From contig NYUD01000091.1 in assembly GCA_002683825.1 (NCBI GenBank), positions 186,001 through 250,000 of the forward strand: a stretch of DNA of 64,000 nucleotides, written 5' to 3'. The first letter of the stretch is position 1, and each line of letters starts with the position of its first letter. Source of the DNA: Planctomycetota bacterium (GTDB lineage: Bacteria > Planctomycetota > UBA1135 > GCA-002686595). Of the stretch, positions 36,201-42,228 are shown in pieces. Made by a program: the position numbers and the translations under genes. The notes under the pieces are model-generated. The model searched no databases. It saw only the letters and a list, made by a program, of their open reading frames with translations, and was not told the origin of the DNA.

Positions 36201-37108
36201 TGGGCCACGTCCTTGACGTAGATCGGGACGTTGTCCGAGACACGCACGACCGTGCGCTCGAGGTCTTCCAGCTTGGACACGAAACCGAGCGCTCGAATCA
36301 TGTATTCGACACGGTTGATCTCGACACTCCGCGCGCCCACGTCGAGGTTCGAGTGCCGCACCGCACGCACGATGTCGGTCAAGGGCACCCCGTGGGCGCG
36401 CATTGCGGCGGGGTCGACGTCGATCTGGTACTCCTGAACGTATCCGCCGATCGAGGCAACCTCGCTGATGCCTTCGGTGGCAGCCAGCGCATAGCGCACG
36501 GTCCAATCCTGAACGCTGCGTAGCTCGTGTAGGTCCCAACCGCCAACGACGTCGCCCTCGGGCGAGCGCCCTTCGAGCGTATACCAGTAGACCTGACCCA
36601 GGCCCGTGGCATCGGGACCGAGCGCAGGCTTCACGCCGCTCGGAAGCGTATCCGCGGGCAGGCTACTGAGCTTCTCCAGGATGCGGCTACGCGACCAATA
36701 GAACTCGACGTCCTCCTCGAAGATGACGTACACCGAGGCAAAGCCGAACATCGAGAAGCTGCGTATGGTCCGTACTCCGGGTACGCCGAGCAGCGCCACG
36801 GTCAGTGGGTAGGTCACCTGATCCTCGACGTCCTGGGGCGAACGGCCGGGCCAATCGATGTAGACGATCTGCTGGTTCTCGCCGAGATTGGGGAGCGCGT
36901 CGACGGCCAGCCGGTCTCGCTTCAAGAACGCCCAGGCACCCAGATCCCACTGGAACGGGGAAACGCGCAGGCTCCAGCCGACCAGGAGAATGGCGAACAG
37001 AAAGACGACCAGGCGTCGTTCGAGGGCGAATTTCACCCACGTTTCGATCGGTCCGGTGGACCGGGCGATCAGCCCTGGAGAGCGGGCCTGAGTTTTCCGT
37101 TCCTCCAT
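33227..37108 (-). CDS. cusA: CusA/CzcA-family heavy-metal efflux RND pump
   Basis: Inner-membrane proton-driven transporter of a tripartite metal-efflux system. Recognisable HME-RND blocks are DALPNLGENQQIVYIDWPGRSPQDVEDQVTYPL, VRTIRSFSMFGFASVYVIFEED, GTMVDMAIVITEN (Asp500) and FGIATDDGVV. Met779 (FMPST), Met829/830 (PIGMMET) and Met890 (GRIVMLQSG) fall where the CusA copper/silver Met triad is expected, favouring a monovalent metal. At 1293 residues it is about 250 longer than usual CusA/CzcA. Extra material sits near residues 356-417 in the periplasmic part and about 598-720, where extra hydrophobic segments interrupt the middle of the protein. The ATG overlaps the stop of the adaptor gene by one base. 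Confidence 0.93.
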   Translation of the reverse strand: MEERKTQARSPGLIARSTGPIETWVKFALERRLVVFLFAILLVGWSLRVSPFQWDLGAWAFLKRDRLAVDALPNLGENQQIVYIDWPGRSPQDVEDQVTYPLTVALLGVPGVRTIRSFSMFGFASVYVIFEEDVEFYWSRSRILEKLSSLPADTLPSGVKPALGPDATGLGQVYWYTLEGRSPEGDVVGGWDLHELRSVQDWTVRYALAATEGISEVASIGGYVQEYQIDVDPAAMRAHGVPLTDIVRAVRHSNLDVGARSVEINRVEYMIRALGFVSKLEDLERTVVRVSDNVPIYVKDVAHVSLGPAQRRGALDKEGTEAVGGVAVVRYGANPMEAIQNLKEKIRTIEQGLPARPVFDRTLVEKSRIADFARENGIEDIAQRRELSSEDAWVVWLRTHAREHWPEWVELSQVTIVPFYDRTQLIVETLATLEDALIAEVLVTALVVLLMLLHLPSSILIGGLLPLSVGATFCLMKLTGIEANIVALAGIAIAIGTMVDMAIVITENILRRLQEAPPEESKLDVVREATIEVAGAIITSVATTIIAFLPVFSLTAAEGKLFRPLAYTKTFALISSLVLALTLLPPACSLIFGRKRGAPRNLRRGLHAVLALIAGLFGFFLAPPIGLALLAWSAYIFFAPRLGLLVRGGIGTLLHMACAMFILFLLSRRWMPLGPTSELNDNIAFVGLICGVVLVSFLFFRWSYPWLLALALRRKMSALALPLLLCVSGACAWLGFARVFAPLAPVLKTTSLWNSAVATFPGLGQEFLPDFDEGSFLFMPSTMAHGSLGEAFEVLSFQDRAIAAIPEVDSVVGKIGRADSALDPAPIGMMETIIRYKNEYGTGEDGKPKRLWRDHIRSPDDIWQAVLAAAAVPGTTSAPKLYPIEGRIVMLQSGMRAPMGIKVKGPDLKTIEAFGLDLERHLKEAPGIASDTVQADRIVGKPYLEIDLDRRALARYGLHISNVQEVIEVGVGGKRLTTTVEGRERYPVRVRYARESRDDLESLGRIAIPTDSGAQIPLSQLATIRFVRGPQVLKSEDTSPVGYVIFDALEGLAESGVVADCRAYLQAKIDRGELSVPPGVSFEFAGSYENEQHARQTLRVVVPLSLALIFIVLYLQFRSSVTAAIVFSGVAVAWSGGFLLLWLYGQDWMGDWNLFGHSMKELFGVQKTNLSVGVWVGFLALFGIATDDGVVLATYLRQSFRESRPDSVEAIRRATLAAGKRRIRPCLMTSASTLLALLPILTSDQRGSELLIPMALPSFGGMLIALSTILVVPVLFCWSEELRLTVFRPYPRQ

Positions 37109-38565
37109 CAGTGATTCTTCCCACCGTCTTCGCCGGAGAAGAGGTTGCTCCTCGACATCATGCTGGGTTTGGCCTGGATCTGTAGCGCGCTGTCCAGCCT
37201 GAAGCTGCCCTGGGTGACGACACGCTCACCGACTTCGATCCCCTCGCGAACGATGTAGTAGTCCCCGGCGCGCGGGCCGAGCAGCACCTCGCGCCCCTCG
37301 TAGAGGAACCCATCCTCGGAGTCCAGCTCGACATAGACCACCGATCTTTCTCCGGTGATCAGGACCGAACTACTGGGGATGACCAGGGGCCGTTCGCCCT
37401 CCGCGGACAGGTAGCCTCGCGACTCGGTCGTCACGAGGTCCATCCCGCAGATGTCGCACGTGCCTTCTTCCGACCGGACGACCTCCGGATGCATCGGACA
37501 GATCCACTTGCCCGCGAGGTCCGGCTCCATCACCCGCCCCCTGCCGGCGATGCGCGCCCGAACGGTGGCTTTGGCGAACATGTCGGGCTTCAAGAGGCCC
37601 TGGCTATTGTCGACGTTGACTCGCACCTTGACCGTACGCGTGCGGTTGTCCAGGACAGGAGCGATGAAGGCGATGGTTCCGGTGAAGACCTCGTCGCTGT
37701 AGGCCTCGGTCGTGAACTCCACGTGCTGTCCATAGCGCAGCCAGGGGAGATCGCTCTCGTAGGCGTCCAGCTTGAGCCACAGGTGGGAAAGGTCGGCGAT
37801 CGTGTAAATCGGCGTGCCCTCCTCCACATAGGAGCCCTGCTGCAGGTACTTCGAGACGACGATGCCGCCCATCGGTGCATTGATCGTCATGCGGTCCGAG
37901 GCGGTGCCGCGTCGCTCGATCTCCTCGATCTGGTCGCTCTCGAGGCCCCATTGCCGCAGGCGTTCGCGGGTGGCGTCCAGGACCCGGGAGGCGTCCCTTC
38001 CTGTTTGATCTGCAGCTGCCGCCTGCAGCAGTTCGGTCTGGGTGGCATACAGCTTGGGACTGAAGAGCTGGACCATGTGGTCGCCGGGTTCCACCTGAAC
38101 TCCGGTGAAGTCGACGAAGAGGCGCTCCAAACGCCCCGGCACCCAGGCCGTGATGGTGGCCTGGCGGGTCTCGTCGAGCTCGAGTTTGCCGACCATTCGC
38201 ACCGGCACCTCGACGTAACGCAATTCGGCCTCGGTCGTGCGGATGCGTGCACGCGCCCGAGCGGCCGCGGACAGGCGGATGTGCGCCTCGGGAGCGTGCT
38301 CCCCGTGTTCCTCTTCCATCCGGGAGCCGCTTTCCGTGGGGATCAGATCCATGCCGCAGATCGGGCACTGGCCGGCGCTGGTTCGTTGCACCTGGGGATG
38401 CATCGAACACGTCCAGAGGCCCGTGTAGGTCGAGTCACCGTACGCGGATTCCGCAGCCTGCGGAGCGCTGGGCAGTGGGGGGCTTGCGAGTGACCGCAGC
38501 CACCAGCCGAGCACGACGGCGACGAGGATCAAGAGGCCCGTTCGAAGCTTTTGTGCACCCTTCAT
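37108..38565 (-). CDS. cusB: CusB-type periplasmic adaptor with two heavy-metal-binding domains
   Basis: Membrane-fusion protein connecting the RND pump to the outer-membrane channel. The 485-residue protein starts with a membrane anchor (about 8-23). An HMBD-type metal-binding domain follows at about 51-76 (WTCSMHPQVQ ... CPICGMDL; Cys53, His56, Cys67, Cys70). The barrel-sandwich/lipoyl and beta-barrel regions follow (PMGGIVVSKYLQQGSYVEEG, LWLKLDAYESDLPWLRYGQ). A second HMBD at about 354-378 (WICPMHPEVV ... CDICGMDL) is inserted before the membrane-proximal domain. Two HMBDs in one adaptor, one internal, is unusual. Start and stop overlap cusC and cusA by one base each (TGATG). Confidence 0.93.
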   Translation of the reverse strand: MKGAQKLRTGLLILVAVVLGWWLRSLASPPLPSAPQAAESAYGDSTYTGLWTCSMHPQVQRTSAGQCPICGMDLIPTESGSRMEEEHGEHAPEAHIRLSAAARARARIRTTEAELRYVEVPVRMVGKLELDETRQATITAWVPGRLERLFVDFTGVQVEPGDHMVQLFSPKLYATQTELLQAAAADQTGRDASRVLDATRERLRQWGLESDQIEEIERRGTASDRMTINAPMGGIVVSKYLQQGSYVEEGTPIYTIADLSHLWLKLDAYESDLPWLRYGQHVEFTTEAYSDEVFTGTIAFIAPVLDNRTRTVKVRVNVDNSQGLLKPDMFAKATVRARIAGRGRVMEPDLAGKWICPMHPEVVRSEEGTCDICGMDLVTTESRGYLSAEGERPLVIPSSSVLITGERSVVYVELDSEDGFLYEGREVLLGPRAGDYYIVREGIEVGERVVTQGSFRLDSALQIQAKPSMMSRSNLFSGEDGGKNH

Positions 38566-39983
38566 CAGCGGATCCTTCCTTCGAGCGGTGACGCATCGCG
38601 CCCCAGTAAATCGTCGAGGCGGGCGGCGGACAGGGCCTGGTCCGTTCGCGCTCTTTCCAGTTTTAATTCGAACTCCAGACGGGATCGCTCCGTGTCGACC
38701 AGTTCCCAAAAGCTAGCCGAGCCGCTGCGGTAGGCGGTCTCTGTTGCTTCCAGGAGTTGGTTGGCGTGGGGCACCAACGACTCTTGATTCAGTACGACGA
38801 GACGCCGAGCCTCGCGCCACGCGTACAGCTCCTCCTCCAAAGCGGCGTGCAGCGCATCGGTCTTCGCCTCGAGGCTCGCGGTTGCGGCCCGCAATCGAGC
38901 GCGCGTTTCGCGTTCCATCGCTCGGTAACGTCGCGAGCGTAAGGGAAGGTTGAACGAGAGCGAGGCCAAGACGGGATCTTCGCCGGCATCCGGTGCCAAG
39001 GGGTCGAGGGCATCGCCCGTGCGGATGTATTCGAGGCCCACCTTCCAGTCGGGACGCTCGGCGATACGAGCCAAAGAGGATTTCGCCTCGGCGGCCTCGC
39101 GTTCCAGTCGCAGGGCCACCAGCGCCGGGTTGGTACGTTCGAGCTCTTCGAACAACTTCGCGTTGGTGGGAAGCGATCCCGACCCGGGCGGCAGTGTGGT
39201 CGGTCGTGGAAGTGCGGCGTCGCTCGGGCGCGCGAGAAGGGCATTCATACGCGCGCACAGGGGTCTGCGCCGATCGACCAGGCCCACGAGTCTGCTTTCG
39301 ACCTGGGCTTTTTCGATCTGCGTCCGTGTCAGGTCCGCAAAGTCCGCTTCTCCGACCGCGTAGCGCGTGCGAACCACCTCCCCGAGGCGTTCGATCAAGC
39401 CCAGGTTCTTCTGCAGAATCGCCCGTGCGCGTTCCAGATAGAAGAGCTCACACCAGGCTCGGCGCACCTCGAGAATGAGCTTCGAACGCAGGTGTGTTTG
39501 GTACGCGCCTTGGGTATCCGCGTGCGCGAGCGCGGCGCGTTCGCGGAAATGCCGCTTGCCGAACCCCGGCAGCTGCTGGTGGATTCCGAGGGCCCATTCC
39601 TGTGGGCCGGTGCGCGTCTGGATTTCCTCGAAGAACCAGCGCACCGAGAGTATCGGGTCGGCGAAGCTCTTTTCCTGGGGCGCGCGTTCGTCCTCTGCAA
39701 ACACGCGCTGGCGCTGGGCTTCGAGTTGCGGATTGGCCCGCAGGAGACGATCGATCAGATCGGGGAGTGTGGACGTGGAAGTGATTCCGTCCGCTGCCGG
39801 GTCGACTTGAAGGGGCGTCCACTCGGGCGTGCCGACGGGCAGAAGCCCCGTGGTCGATGGGATCGCGGGTCTCGGGAATGGTGAAGTCGGGCTCTTCGAC
39901 ATCGACCGGCAGCCCAGGAGGGCTGCAAGGATGGCGGTCGTCACGGGAAGGACCGGCCCCGGCGGGGGCAATGTAGGACGCAT
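38565..39983 (-). CDS. cusC: TolC-family outer-membrane channel (CusC-like lipoprotein)
   Basis: Outer-membrane exit duct of the tripartite metal-efflux pump. The 472-residue protein has a lipobox (ALLGC, Cys about 24) and the two long helical repeats of the TolC/OEP family. The N-terminal half includes LPDLIDRLLRANPQLEAQRQRV and ELFYLERARAILQKNLGL; the C-terminal half includes LERTNPALVALRLEREAAEAKSS and TETAYRSGSASFWELVDTERSRLEFEL. ATG at 39983 gives the correct signal; an upstream in-frame start would bury it. Its stop overlaps the cusB start. Confidence 0.9.
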   Translation of the reverse strand: MRPTLPPPGPVLPVTTAILAALLGCRSMSKSPTSPFPRPAIPSTTGLLPVGTPEWTPLQVDPAADGITSTSTLPDLIDRLLRANPQLEAQRQRVFAEDERAPQEKSFADPILSVRWFFEEIQTRTGPQEWALGIHQQLPGFGKRHFRERAALAHADTQGAYQTHLRSKLILEVRRAWCELFYLERARAILQKNLGLIERLGEVVRTRYAVGEADFADLTRTQIEKAQVESRLVGLVDRRRPLCARMNALLARPSDAALPRPTTLPPGSGSLPTNAKLFEELERTNPALVALRLEREAAEAKSSLARIAERPDWKVGLEYIRTGDALDPLAPDAGEDPVLASLSFNLPLRSRRYRAMERETRARLRAATASLEAKTDALHAALEEELYAWREARRLVVLNQESLVPHANQLLEATETAYRSGSASFWELVDTERSRLEFELKLERARTDQALSAARLDDLLGRDASPLEGRIR

Positions 39984-40077
39984 GGAAACTTCTCTGGTGG
40001 ATCGACGCGAACCCACCCGCGCTGCCGTCCGTTGGACGGGGGGGGGGAGACAACGATGAGGAGGGAGGGATCCCGTC

Positions 40078-40530
40078 CTAGTTGCGCGCCACCGACAAGA
40101 GGGCCAACCGGCCGCGGACTCCGTTCTTGATCAACGGCAGGTTCGGATCCCCGTTTCTAGCGCGTGCGAGGATCAGGCTCGTGCGTTCCGCGGGACGACG
40201 CCTCGTCGAGGTACGTCCTGAAGGGCCGGCCAGACGTGGATCAAGACGCAGGTTGGCAGTGCTTCCATCCAGGCGAATGCTCTCCGGAGTCTGGGTCGGC
40301 GGGGCGCACAGGCAGGGGGCTGGAACGAGCCCACCGAACGCCTCCGTCGGAGCTGGATGAAGCGGTTTCGGACCCGGCGGGATGCAGCAGCTCGTGGGTG
40401 CCGGCTCGTCCACCGGCGCGCAGCAGCAGGGGCTGAGCTCCCCCGTGTGCGCCCACATCGAGACAGGGGCGAGCGTGCTCGAAAGCAAGACGAGGGTCAG
40501 GAGGGCGATTGCGGGATGAGCCGAACGCAT
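40078..40530 (-). CDS. small Cys-rich exported protein at head of metal operon
   Basis: A 150-residue protein, family not recognised. The signal peptide (MRSAHPAIALLTLVLLSSTLAPVSMWA) is followed by a Cys/Pro-rich segment: Cys35-36-37, Cys48-49, Cys73 and Cys75, embedded in PCCCAP, TSCCIPPG and PCLCAPP. The C-terminal half is basic and low-complexity (RTSTRRRPAERTS). The Cys clusters would suit periplasmic soft-metal binding. It is the first gene of the metal operon, 94 bases upstream of cusC. A TTGACG box (40580-40585 on the minus strand) lies about 50 bases upstream but has no good -10 partner. Small copper-inducible Cys- or Met-rich proteins in such operons are a precedent. Confidence 0.7.
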   Translation of the reverse strand: MRSAHPAIALLTLVLLSSTLAPVSMWAHTGELSPCCCAPVDEPAPTSCCIPPGPKPLHPAPTEAFGGLVPAPCLCAPPTQTPESIRLDGSTANLRLDPRLAGPSGRTSTRRRPAERTSLILARARNGDPNLPLIKNGVRGRLALLSVARN

Positions 40531-40634
40531 GGGAAGCGCCCACGGGCGCACCCGTACCATCGGCCAAGACCCACCGCTTCGTCAACCCGATTCTCTTCAG
40601 CGCTTTCGTAAGGCCTCTCCCCGGCCCTTTTCCC

Positions 40635-41087
40635 TCAGGTGTCGAACTCGATCTCGCCTTCGGGAAGCAGGTAAATGATGAGCATCGTCCCGTCTGCGAC
40701 CGTGGGCACGTGGTGCGAATCGGGGGGCAGCACGACCCATCCCGGCCCACGCCCATCGAAGGTGGGTGAGCCCTCCAGGGCCAGGCAATAGTCGATTTCA
40801 CCCCGGGGATGGCGATGCCCCGGCCCGGAGCCGCTCATCTGAACCGCGTCGATCGAAAAGCCCCCCGTCGCGGGCGTTGCCTTGGCGACCCGGCTCCAGC
40901 GCACGGGGGAGGAGCCGCGGTCCGCGATGCGTTCCTCCCGGAGCAGGCGGACGAGGGCCTCTCGCAGCTCGGTGGCGACGGTGCCGTCCGGGCCCAGGCG
41001 TTCCGTGAGCACTTTTTCCGCCTGTCCGGGATCGCTGAGATCCAGATTCCGGGCGGCGTCTATCAAGGGTTGGAAGGTCTCTAGCAT
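40635..41087 (-). CDS. DUF4863 cupin, 4-hydroxylaminobenzoate lyase-like
   Basis: A 150-residue protein resembling the DUF4863 family, which includes 4-hydroxylaminobenzoate lyase (PnbB-type) of nitroarene catabolism. Supporting segments are FSIDAVQMSGSGPGHRHPRGEIDYCLALEG (cupin-like His-rich motif with Glu), FDGRGPGWVVLPPDSHHVPTV and MLIIYLLPEGEIEF at the C-terminus. His ligands in GHRHPRGE and SHH suggest a metal cupin. Family recall is from memory. There is no other nitroaromatic gene nearby, so the real substrate is unknown. The ATG at 41087 (MLETFQPLIDAARN) is preferred over an upstream in-frame start. Confidence 0.72.
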   Translation of the reverse strand: MLETFQPLIDAARNLDLSDPGQAEKVLTERLGPDGTVATELREALVRLLREERIADRGSSPVRWSRVAKATPATGGFSIDAVQMSGSGPGHRHPRGEIDYCLALEGSPTFDGRGPGWVVLPPDSHHVPTVADGTMLIIYLLPEGEIEFDT

Positions 41088-41171
41088 CGAGGAAGGGCCA
41101 TTGTTCGAGTTTCGGAGCGCTGCTGTCAGATGGGAACATCTCTTGCCCTCGAAAGACACCTTCCGAGAGAG

Positions 41172-41201
41172 TTCACCCTACTGGGAGAGAGAACCTATAC
41201 T
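41172..41201 (+). promoter_or_regulatory. candidate sigma70-type promoter
   Basis: TTCACC at 41172-41177 and TATACT at 41196-41201 are separated by 18 bases (4 of 6 and 5 of 6 consensus matches). It lies about 140 bases upstream of the DUF3825-like gene and points toward it. The 253-base gap 41088-41340 otherwise holds no gene. Confidence 0.4.
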
Positions 41202-41317
41202 GCCTTTGTCGGAGGGAGTACGTGGGCCCCCCGGTTCCGCCTAGTTCGTCCCACGCTTCGGAGCTCCGCCGCTTGGCTTTCCTGGCGACTCCTTGTCTCG
41301 GGACTTTACAGCCCCTC

Positions 41318-41330
41318 CTCCGAATCGGAG
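41318..41330 (+). promoter_or_regulatory. small hairpin covering the ribosome-binding site
   Basis: CTCCG (41318-41322) and CGGAG (41326-41330) form a five-pair stem with an AAT loop. The 3' arm contains GGAG, the likely ribosome-binding site of the gene starting at 41341. Folding could limit translation. Short and possibly fortuitous. Confidence 0.3.
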
Positions 41331-41340
41331 TGTAAGAACC

Positions 41341-42201
41341 ATGACTACGGAACTGACGCTTGCCAGCGCCGCCCCCCGTCCTCCGCGCGAAACCCTCGAG
41401 GCGGATTTCGGCGAGGAATACCTCTCGATCCAATCCCTATTTCATTTTTGCTTTGTGCCCGGCGGTCGGCTCAGCTTGTTGAAAGAGCTCACGCCCGAGG
41501 AGGAGTGGGGACAGAACAACTTCGTCCTGCTGAAGTACCTGGCCGTTCACGTGCGCTTGAGCATCGAGCAAGGCCGCTACGTCTGGAACGGTGACCAGAT
41601 CGTGATGACCGCAGGCCATCTCGCGACGGCCAAGGGCATCCCCATCTATCTGGGTCTGGTGCAGAACTCCACGCCCGACGAGAATCCCTGGGTGATGAAC
41701 TGGGTCGGCGAACGGCCCAGCTGTGGCGAATTGCCCGAACCTCCCGATCTGGGCGACTGGCCGGACCTCGTCATGGGCAGCGAGGTTGTCGTGGCCTGCG
41801 ATCTGGCCTCCGATGAGCGACGCTTCCAGCTCCCCGGGATGGGCACCGCTTCCGTCATTGCCCAGAGCTCGGCGGTGGCCGGCGCGATTCACTGGGCGTT
41901 GCATCGCAGCCTCGGGGTACGGCAGATTCACGGTGGTGGACGCGGCTACTTCGTTCCGCTCTACCTGTCGAATCGCGATGACCTGACGGCGGCTCCCGAC
42001 CTCGTCGCGCCGCTACTGATTCAAGGAGGTCGCGTAATAGTGCGCACGCTCCTGGAACCACACGTCGCCTATTCGCCCGCGCGGGCCGTGGTCGAGCGCT
42101 GGGAGCAGCTCCCTGCCTGGCTCCTGGACGCCTGGGACACGGCTACCGAGACCATCCAAGCCCAGGATGAGGGTGAATCTGAGGAAGAGGACGAAGAGTA
42201 G
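41341..42201 (+). CDS. DUF3825-like protein
   Basis: A 286-residue cytoplasmic protein. It has a pattern like DUF3825: L-x-P-E-E-E-W-x-x-N-N-F-V-L-L-K-Y-L early (about 55-75), a GRYVWNGDQIVMTAGHL stretch, PIYLGLVQNSTPDENPWVMNWVGERP in the middle, and a C-terminal PDLVAPLLIQGGRVIVRTLLEPHVAYSPARAVV that mirrors the family's TIL-x-x-x-x-A-Y-x-x-A-R block. The family has no established molecular role to my knowledge, though it often accompanies RNA-related domains. The C-terminus is acidic (EGESEEEDEE). The ATG at 41341 follows the hairpin above. The next gene follows after 27 bases. Confidence 0.6.
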   Translation: MTTELTLASAAPRPPRETLEADFGEEYLSIQSLFHFCFVPGGRLSLLKELTPEEEWGQNNFVLLKYLAVHVRLSIEQGRYVWNGDQIVMTAGHLATAKGIPIYLGLVQNSTPDENPWVMNWVGERPSCGELPEPPDLGDWPDLVMGSEVVVACDLASDERRFQLPGMGTASVIAQSSAVAGAIHWALHRSLGVRQIHGGGRGYFVPLYLSNRDDLTAAPDLVAPLLIQGGRVIVRTLLEPHVAYSPARAVVERWEQLPAWLLDAWDTATETIQAQDEGESEEEDEE

Positions 42202-42228
42202 GGAACGTCTGACGCCGGGAAGGATCGT

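Noticed and set aside
40078..40530. Copper-brace (LPMO-like) N-terminal His in the Cys-rich protein
   Set aside because: A His follows the predicted signal cleavage site, but no second His or family sequence supports such a fold.
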